Source: Dryocosmus kuriphilus
Taxonomy: Eukaryota; Arthropoda; Insecta; Hymenoptera; Cynipidae
Reading direction: 5' to 3'
Length of the DNA: 64,000 bases
Assembly: GCA_038277395.1 (NCBI GenBank)
Contig: CM076190.1
Coordinates: 186,808,001 to 186,872,000 of the forward strand
Under the pieces are notes generated by a model, which did no database searches, was not told the DNA's origin, and was given only the letters and a program-made list of their open reading frames with translations. The position numbers were made by a program, and so were the translations under genes. Of this stretch, positions 56,943 through 64,000 are shown piece by piece. Within the stretch, counting starts at the first letter, position 1. Each line of letters starts with the position of its first letter.

Positions 56943-57938
56943 CTAATATAAGTAAATATAAAATGTTTGGGGGTATGATGGTGCTTGGAAGAAAATGTCA
57001 CAAGCTTCTTCGAAATCGTTATCATCTTCTTGCAAGGGATCAGGTTCATTGTCCTCTTCAATAATTTTGATTTCGGTGTCGCATTCGGTTGCATCTAGCA
57101 AAAATCTTCTTCGGTAAGGGAGTTGTCGCAAGAGTGCCCTTTGCAATGTTTATATACGACAGAGCATTTGAGCCCAGCTTTTCTGTAGGAACAAGCTGCT
57201 TGGCACCCTTTCATACAGGTGCAGGATATGGTATTGAGCATTTCCTGGGGCGCCTGTGCGGTGGTTGGGCAGTTGGAATGAGGATCAAACCGTTTTTGGT
57301 GGTCTTCCATCAATCTTCTGTCAAGTTTCTTATTACGTTCATTTAACAGGAAACGTTCTTTAGGCATCGACTCTTCAGACGGACAGATGCTGATGACATG
57401 GGACGGGCTTTTCGTGCTCTTTCAACAGATTTTATACTTTTCTCAGTAGCATCCTCAGAGTATCCACCAAACGCTATGGTACAATTGAATCCAAAGTATT
57501 TTTTGACGTATTTCACATACTTTTCAATGATAGCTTTAAGCTTCTCACCACTGTTCCAAACAACTCGGTGTAATAGGAACCCACCATCTATAACAAATTC
57601 TCTATTGCTTGGGCGAGTTCAATATTAACTGGCTTAAAAAGCTTGTAGAGATCTAATTTTTGTGTTTTGCGTATTATTCCGTTTTGATCAACAAGAGCTA
57701 ATAGATATGGGGCTAACTCAAATGTGAAGTAAGACACGGGCTGCTGAGGTGACATGATATGGAAAGGAATTCCACTATAAATCGTATCAGCACTGACAGA
57801 GACGGGTTCATCATTCTTCTTGACGGTTATGAGATTTTTTTTCTTAGGATATAAGAATTCAAACATGAGCATAACGCACTTTCCAGGCAAGCTGGTAAAT
57901 GTTTCCGATTTTTGACAATCGATTGTGGCCAAAAACAA
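56943..57938 (-). pseudogene. Transposon-associated protein with Cys-rich C-terminus, decayed
   Basis: On the minus strand the first frame (57938-57588) reads FEFLYPKKKNLITV and GIPFHIMSPQQPVSYFTFEL and ends in KPVNIELAQAIENLL. In a second frame comes EFVIDGGFLLHRVVW, then YVKYVKKYFGFNCTIAFGGY (57600-57475), and after a further shift PKERFLLNERNKKLDRRL (57367). Then a jump leads to SCTCMKGCQAACSYRKAGLK, CSVVYKHCKGHSC (57240-57130). VIDGG..LHRVVW plus the CxCxxGC Cys cluster is a combination I know from repeated, uncharacterised arthropod proteins. I cannot name the enzyme. The middle of the protein, some 150-200 residues in relatives as I remember them, is missing. Confidence 0.55.
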
Positions 57939-57964
57939 AACAGATTTTGACCTTATTAGATCAT

Positions 57965-58225
57965 TCCACGAAGAATTTGATGCTCTTTAATTTTGATAAG
58001 AATAACATTTTCTGTAGGATGCGTCGTTTTCTATTTTTAAGCGAGAAACTGAAAAAGTGACAAAATTTCTTGGCTTTTTGGCCCTCAAAAGTTTAGCGAG
58101 CTCAGAAACCACCGCAAAATCATAAAATACTAATTTAGGATGCCTAAAGTGGTTTAAAAATATTTCCAGCTTTGTTATATTTTTTGACCAGTACGGCCTT
58201 TTTGGGGCTAATTTTCCTGGGCTAC
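57965..58225 (-). repeat. Dispersed ~250-bp repeat, copy 2
   Basis: Reverse-complement partner of 48335-48600. It lies between two gene remnants and breaks off at both ends without a visible duplication. Confidence 0.7.
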
Positions 58226-58442
58226 AACGCAATGAAATGGAATTTATGTGAAGCATATAGTGAATATTCATGCGCTCTTATTTTTTTGTAAAGTAAAGAC
58301 TATGATTTATTAAAACTATTAATTTATAAAACAAATTTTACCTAAAAAAACGTGCATATATTTAGATTTTACAAAATTTTTTTTAATTAAAAAAATGAGC
58401 CCCTCTACCGCCAGTGCTACTTATTCTTTCTCTTAATTTGAA

Positions 58443-58915
58443 TTAATTGTCTATTTTGGCAACACAAATGTTTGCTGGCCCGAATTTCTTGCGGAACAGG
58501 CTATTCAGAGGATCTCTTTTGTATATTGGTACACTCAGGTTGGCATTGTTTCCATCAATCAGTACTTTAACTCTTCCATAGTTATTATCAAGATCCACTC
58601 TAGGAGCCATGAGTGAACACAAACATCCAGCCACAATTACTCCAATGATGTACTGTTGCTCGTTGTCTGTTCCTACATCGTAAAGTTCTGCTGGTAAGTA
58701 GTGAGGTATTCCTGGATTTAATAAACTTTCGTAATGATGAACACCGAGTTTAATAGGAGTAGGATGAATTGCGGCATTTGCGCGGGCCTTTCTAAATGGC
58801 CAACGTGATTCTGGAAAACGAAAGTATAAATAAGAAAATAGTTGTTGCTGACAGATCCCATAAAACTTACTCACCAGTACTAGCTTTCCACTTGCAAAAT
58901 TTTGTTTCAGTCGAG
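58443..58915 (-). CDS. Unrecognised gene family, copy B (two exons)
   Basis: Related to the exon at 10136-10664. Exon 2 (58810-58443) follows an acceptor CGTTTTCCAG and is open to a stop: RKARANAAIHPTPIKLGVHH, YIIGVIVAGCLCSLMAP, YGRVKVLIDGNNANL, KRDPLNSLFRKKFG. The preceding exon ends at 58875 with a consensus donor (CTG|GTGAGT). In the frame that fits (phase 1) it reads TETKFCKWKAST, giving the joint ST-ESRWPF. The 65-base intron has normal borders. A stop lies about 15 codons upstream, so further 5' exons are needed or the copy is truncated. No known domain is recognised; GCLC and GRVK...GN.AN are the shared core with copy A. Whether it is a host family or transposon-borne is open. Confidence 0.5.
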
Positions 58916-59028
58916 CTTTTCTTTCATTTTTTTCATCTCCCGCTCGTTTTGTTTGCTCGCTTTTTTGCACACTTTCAAAAAATTATTTTAAAACAAAGAA
59001 CGGAAGATATTGTGCAATCTGAAAAAAT

Positions 59029-59075
59029 TTGCAAGTGGAAAGGTGGTACTGGAGGGCAACCTTCGCATAGTTACA
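59029..59075 (+). repeat. Inverted copy of the copy-B first exon end
   Basis: AAATTTGCAAGTGGAAAGGT then GGTACTGG on the plus strand mirrors AAATTTTGCAAGTGGAAAGC, TAGTACTGG on the minus strand at 58872-58908. The plus-strand reading is SEKICKWKGGTGGQPSH, comparable to TETKFCKWKAST. Confidence 0.65.
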
Positions 59076-59099
59076 GATTCAGTTTTCGTATCCGACGAA

Positions 59100-59807
59100 T
59101 TTTTTTGTAATTGAAATGGAAGTTTAAAGTTGAAGGTTGGGTCTCTTATCCAACACCCTTATTATTTTAAAAGTCCCTTTTCACGAGATAGGTATAACTT
59201 TCGGCGAGCTGGGAGAAAAAGAGTTATTTGATTTCAGGGGGTATATACACATAGAAATTTCAGAAATTCGATTTTTTTTACAGTTTCTATATATGGTGGA
59301 ATCGATGACTCTATGAAAGTTCAGTTTTTAATCAGAAATGTACATGCTTTCATCACACTTATACGGTTTTTAAATCTAAGCGCGTTTTTCTCGAAACAAC
59401 GTTTTTGGTGTCTGTGAGTAAGATATCTCTAGAACGGCTTAATCGATTGCTTTCAAATTTTGACCAGTTATTTTAAATATAATTCCCTTGAAAATCTTCA
59501 TTAATAATCACATCGTATTTTTTATTTCACATGATTCATGTCATGAGCAGCTTCACTCTCCACAAACCGCTTCTTTTTTTGGACCCTCGGGAGATTTACT
59601 ATAACTCGGTTGTTTATCACCATTTTACCATGCAAAAAATTACTGTAACTTCTTTAAATATGTATTAATTCGCCAGAGAAATACTGATAGTAAAATATAT
59701 AATTGTGTTTTCCAAAAAAATCGTAAAAGAAGTCTTTTTTGTTTTCGTTTGCTTCTATGTGTATTTACCCCCTTAAACGATTTTGACTAGGAAATAAATA
59801 TGCTGTA

Positions 59808-59853
<46 letters not shown>

Positions 59854-60509
59854 CACTTCATGTTATAGATATATTTACCAATAGGTTTGTGGAAAACCAT
59901 TATGATTAAACAGAGAATACCAATCACAGTCTTCATTTTATGTTAATGAAGGAAACGCAGTTATTAAGGATTTCGGTAAGCGTGTAACTAATGAATATTA
60001 TAAAGAGTGTTTTAAGATATATTCTAGTCGCCAACTCAATTCTTATAAATTAAGTGTCTTTCGTAACTCTGTTCTTGCAGACTGTATAGTCGCAAAAATA
60101 CTTCAGGTTTATGTCATTATTATACACCAGTCAGAGGGATAATAATTACTTATTACACATTGGAATGATATTGTTGGAACAGATGATTAAATCTTATATT
60201 TTCACAGGGCCGGGTTCTCGTAGCGGATATTGGGGCCAGGAGCCCGGGGCCTCCACCACCCGTAAAGGAATATTTAACATGCCTACATCAATAGAGTGCC
60301 TAATGAAATCGTGAATATTGCAAAAGTTATTTCTTGAAACACTATTCATTCATCAATAAAATCATAAACTAGATCTCGTTACCAAATGAGTTCTCAGTGA
60401 CGCTTCCGTATTAATTAATGTAATGGTATCCAATGGGAAAGTAATGGTATTTTGTCAGGGAACGTAGACATATTAGGCTTCTGTCTTGATTCGAAAAAAT
60501 GGGATTGGA
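59100..60509. other. AT-rich intergenic sequence with a (TA)n run
   Basis: (AT)n at about 59806-59855 with one interruption. 59380-59480 contains GTAAGATATCTCTAGAACGG, a phrase I often see in insect repeats. No gene. Confidence 0.45.
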
Positions 60510-60800
60510 TAAAAAATTTCTGACAGAAAAGATGCTAGACACAAGACTCCAGGGGCTCAAAAATGTGGAGCTGAGAAAAGAAAATTACCGCAGCAAAGAA
60601 AGCAGATCTTGTTGCAATATTATCGAAAACACGAAAATTGAACACTTTTCTTGTTGCGTCTCACATATCTCACAATAAAATCAAGGAAAACCTGTAGTAC
60701 CCGATTCACTTGGGCAAACGGGCAAAATCCGAACGAACAATATTGGGAATAATAATAAACGATCGACGTTTGCAGTGTTTGGGTGAAAAACGAATATCTA

Positions 60801-62101
60801 CCACATGGAATGAGAAGCCCCGAGCCTCACGCAGAGATGTCGCCACTAGGATTAAACCATGTATGTTTTCGTTGAGAACCAGCCTTTAGACAGCACCACC
60901 TTGAGTTTCGTGACATTGCGTGCATTAGTTTTCGAATAACAGCTAATTGTGTCAGACAAGCTTTGGTTTCTCGCGAACGATGGAAGGAGACGAGTTTCGG
61001 GTTTTAATAAAACATTGTTTTTTAATGGGAAAAAAAAAACACCATCCAGGCCAAGGAGTGGTTAGATAAATGCTACCCAACATCCGCACCATCAACTGCA
61101 AATCGTAGAACACTGGTTTGCGGACTTTAAACGTGGTCGTACCAGCACCGATGATGCTCAGCACAGTGGACGGCCCTCTGAGGTCACCACACCGGAAAAC
61201 AAAAAAAATCCATTTGATCGTTTTGAATGATCGGAAAGCGAAGTTGCGTGAAATAGCAGAGACCGTGGGTATATAGACAGAACGCGTTAGCAACATTTTT
61301 CATGAACATTTAGGGATGAAAAAGCTGATCGCAAGATGGGTGCCGCGTTTGCTCACACCGGATCAGAAGCAGCAACGTGTTGAAGATTCCGAGCGTAATT
61401 TGGCCTTGTTCCAAAGAAACAAAAAGGACTTTTTGCGGCGATTTGTGACGCTGGACGAATCCTGGATTCATTATTACACTCCTGTGTCCAACAGACAGAC
61501 TTCAGAGTGGTTGGAAGCAGGTAGCAGCCGTCCGAAGCGTCCAAAGACACAACAGTCGGCCTAGAAGGTTATGGCAAGTGTTTTTTGGGATGCAAGAGGA
61601 AACAATCATGATTGAATATTTGGAAAAGGGAAAAAAACCATCACAGGTGACTACTACGTTGCTCAACTGGATCGTTTAAGCGAAGAAATTTAAAAAAAAG
61701 CGGCCGCACATGGCAAGGAAGAAAGTGCTGTACCACCACGACAACGCACCAGCACATTCATCGATGAAAACGACGGCCAAACTGAGCGAATTGCGCTACC
61801 AATTGGTTAAGCATACTCCGTATTCACCAGATCTGGCCCCCAGCGACTACCATTTGTTCCCAAACTTGAAAAGGTTTCTTCAGGGAAAGAAATTTTCGTC
61901 GAATGCTGAAGTCATGGCCGAAACAGAGGCGTATTTTGAAGGTCTCGATAAATCATTTTTTTCGAAAGGTATCGAAATGTTGGAGGACCGCTGGAATAAG
62001 TGCGTTACTTTAAATGGAGAGTACGCCGAGGAATAAAAAAGGTTTTAAGGTAAAAAATTAATTTTTTCCTTGTGAGGCTCGGGACTTCTCTTACCATGTA
62101 G
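60801..62101 (+). mobile_element. mariner element, 1301 bp
   Basis: Inverted ends C(C/T)ACATGG(A/T)A(T/A)GAGAAG and CCCGAGCCTCAC at both borders, TA at 60799-60800 and 62102-62103. It lies within the hAT-type gene. The transposase is broken, but the ends are only slightly diverged. Confidence 0.9.
60979..62036 (+). pseudogene. mariner transposase (DD34D), dead
   Basis: The frame starts near MEGDEFRVLIKHCFLMGK (60979). The N-terminal helices follow in shifted frames (HWFADFKRGRTSTDDAQHSG at about 61109, then LNDRKAKLREIAETVGI and a stop). The catalytic part has VTLDESWIHYY (61446-61478; first Asp), then a stop at 61561. VMASVFWDARGN is followed by more stops. From 61710 on, KKVLYHHDNAPAHSS (second Asp) and SPDLAPSDYHLFPNLKRFL (third Asp) are intact up to the stop at 62036. 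All three catalytic Asp residues remain. Five or more lesions elsewhere. Confidence 0.9.
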
Positions 62102-63400
62102 TATCTGTTGCTCCGAATGAGGCTCCTGCAATTGAACAACAGCAGTCTTGTTCGTTTTCATAAAGTGCAATTGCCAACTATCGAGTGCCTAATTCTATAG
62201 ATTATCAAAGTGATATTGGTCTGTGGACATTGCCCTTCACGGATAGCATCATTGAGCTCTGGATTAGAAGCGGATCAGAGACATTGAGAAATTGCGACGA
62301 AAAACTATTTCAACAGTGTTCAGTTCTTCAAACTCGGCAAGACAAGTCCTCAAGTGATCGCAGATGTACCAAGTGCCTGTTTTACCATACGCAGAAAAAT
62401 AAAGAGCTCATTTACCGCTCATGGCTAGGCTTTTCGACTCCAACCGGGAAAGTTTATTGCTTCCATTGCAAGCTGATGTCACAACTTCCTGGAAATTCTT
62501 TCGTAGGCGATGAATTCTGTGGTTGGAAGCACGCGATGGATGGTGTAGCTCAACATGAAACGTCGAAGTGTCATATGGAATCCATAACGAGTTATTCCAT
62601 GAGATCGAAAGCCATGGCTCATATCGACAGGGCACTCAAAAACAAGTTCGTTGAAATTTTTGCTACTATTTGTTAAAAGACCCAGAAATTTCACATTTTA
62701 TTCGCTTAGCGTTGCTTCTTAAATGTTCACTTATTTGCGATTAGAAACTTAATTCGATATTCGTCGTGTATCTTCTGGCTTATATTCAGGTCGAACAAGA
62801 AGCAAAATATTGGCAAGAGATCTTGAGAAGAGTTATCAGTACGATTAAATTCCTCGCTGAACATGGTCTAGCATTCGGATGTGAGAGCGAAAATTTGGGA
62901 TGCCGAATAATGGAAATTTTGTAGGAATATTAGAGTTGCTCGTATATTATGATCCGCTTTTGCAAGGCACATAAACGCAAATTTAAATCAAGGAAGAGGA
63001 CGAGTGAATTACTTATCAAGTATTTGCGAAGAAATCAGTACCCTGATGGGCCAAGATGTACTGGCAGACATCGTCACTTGAATAATAAGGGGCCGATACT
63101 ATTCTATATGAGTGGATCAGTTGACTGTCGTCATCAGATATGTAGAAGACGTCAAACCAGTAGAGAGATTTCTAACTTTTCTACCAAACTGTGGAGACAC
63201 TGGAGAAAATATGGCAACAGTATTACTCGATTTTCTAAGAATATTAGGAACTGATATAGAAAACTGCCGCAGTTAAAATTATGACAATGCAGCCAATATG
63301 AGTGGGAAATGCAAAGGAATTCAAGCTCGAATATTAAGGTATTGGATAATCGAACTTAGAATTTATTATAATGTTCAAAAATTCGAATTCCGACTAAGTA

Positions 63401-64000
63401 AGGCCTTGTCACCATATATAAATTGTCGAGGATTTTAAAGAGAAACATAAAGAAAACTCACCCAATATCCGGGGTCTATCGTGCTCCTGATCTCAAGCGG
63501 AATAGAAGTGCCAGCCTCTTTTTGAGGAAAAATGACTATTTTCTCTGAAAATAATCAATTTCCAGAATGTAGAAGTCCATGCAAAGCAACTGATAAGAAC
63601 CGGATTGCGAGAATGAGAGAGTAAATGGCACGAAAGATACTTGTAAATCACTATTTTTCACATAACACCGACACTGTAGGGGGGGAAAATGGCTTATACT
63701 TCACCTCAAAATAAAATTAGTTTTTCAATTCCGCCGAGAATTTCAGGATCTGTTGCGGTAAAATGCCACACTTTTCAACCGAAATTTATAAGCCCGTCAT
63801 GGAAAAAAGATAGCATCAGTTGTCAACTAAAGCGCGAAAAACCCAACCTACTTGAAACTTGCGCTTCGAGCGCGCCTGTCGGCCGTCTTACATACTACAC
63901 TGCACAAAGTTACCATTGATGGTAACACGCACCACTGTTATATTATCGACCTCTGCAAAAATGATAAACAGAGAAATATTTTCTTGATTCAAAGCGAAGC
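63401..64000. other. Sequence without a recognisable gene
   Basis: Mixed composition. The frame at 63689-63919 is short and without known motifs. TTGCGCTTCGAGCGCG at about 63858 is a small palindromic piece reminiscent of the CGAGCGCG family. Confidence 0.4.

Larger units (their letters stand above)
60520..63400 (+). pseudogene. hAT-type transposase, ZMYM1-like, interrupted by mariner
   Basis: Before the mariner, HKTPGAQKCGAEKRKLPQQR (60538-60597) is the basic N-terminus. After it, NSIDYQSDIGLWTL (62190) leads to the TTF-type zinc finger: RCTKCLFYH, IYRSWLGFSTPTGKVYCFHC and GWKHAMDGVAQHETSKCH (62360-62575). A stop at 62674 and at least four frame changes follow. The transposase core is still readable as VEQEAKYWQEILRRVISTIK (62790), EISTLMGQDVLADIVT (63030), VERFLTFLPNCGDTGENMA (63160) and NYDNAANMSGKCKGIQARI (63280-63340), where the Asp of YDNAANMSG belongs to the catalytic set. 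The C-terminal half, including the dimerisation region, is missing after about 63400. Confidence 0.8.

Overview
This window looks like nuclear DNA of an insect. The base composition is AT-rich, there are long stretches without genes, a few introns have GT/AG splice sites, and there is a dense, nested population of eukaryotic transposable elements: LINEs, Penelope-like elements, BEL/Pao and Gypsy LTR elements, Tc1, mariner, pogo/Tc5-like, hAT/ZMYM1-like and a CACTA-like element. The element mix, especially the Lys/Glu-rich LINE and the tRNA-Tyr-primed BEL element, would fit a hymenopteran, but that is an inference. I see no complete, clearly single-copy host gene, no true tRNA or rRNA gene, no CRISPR array and nothing prokaryotic.

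Layout. 0.4-2.7 kb: an R1-like LINE derivative that kept ORF1 and the 3' end but has no ORF2. 3.0-5.6 kb: two families of old tandem repeats. 5.7-6.5 kb: the 3' end of a Penelope-like element (PLE) with its GIY-YIG domain. 8.7-9.2 kb: two strong hairpins. 10.1-10.7 kb: an exon of an unrecognised gene family with a second member at 58.4-58.9 kb. 11.4-13.6 kb: LINE scraps. 14.2-15.2 kb: a possible solo LTR. 18.1-24.5 kb: a PLE split by a 5 kb LINE. 24.5-25.8 kb: exons of an unrecognised gene or element. 26.0-27.9 kb: a Gypsy integrase relic. 29.6-34.9 kb: a BEL/Pao element with both LTRs, its TSD and its primer site. 35.8-39.6 kb: a pogo/Tc5-like element with a mariner-type MITE inside. 40.4-41.6 kb: a dead Tc1 element. 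43.5-47.7 kb: a SINE-like sequence, a long inverted repeat and a GTCGGCC-rich element. 48.8-56.4 kb: an RTE-like LINE interrupted by a PLE and by a CACTA-like element. 56.9-58.9 kb: a pseudogene with a Cys-rich tail and the second member of the unknown family. 60.5-63.4 kb: a hAT-type transposase gene interrupted by a mariner copy.

The clearest story is the order of insertion. Three host elements read continuously in frame once the inserted element and one copy of its target duplication are removed in thought: the PLE at 18.9/24.0 kb, the RTE-like endonuclease at 53.5/55.3 kb, and, less exactly, the hAT at 60.8/62.1 kb. Almost every transposition gene carries disabling lesions, several of them in catalytic residues (YAGD and YADK in reverse transcriptases, FSNE in Tc1, a stop after the integrase Glu). 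The window is therefore mostly a graveyard. I found no convincing new multi-gene system. The best leads are the two-copy unknown family, the CACTA-like element with its 180-bp higher-order minisatellite, the ORF1-only LINE, and the hairpin at 9.0 kb.
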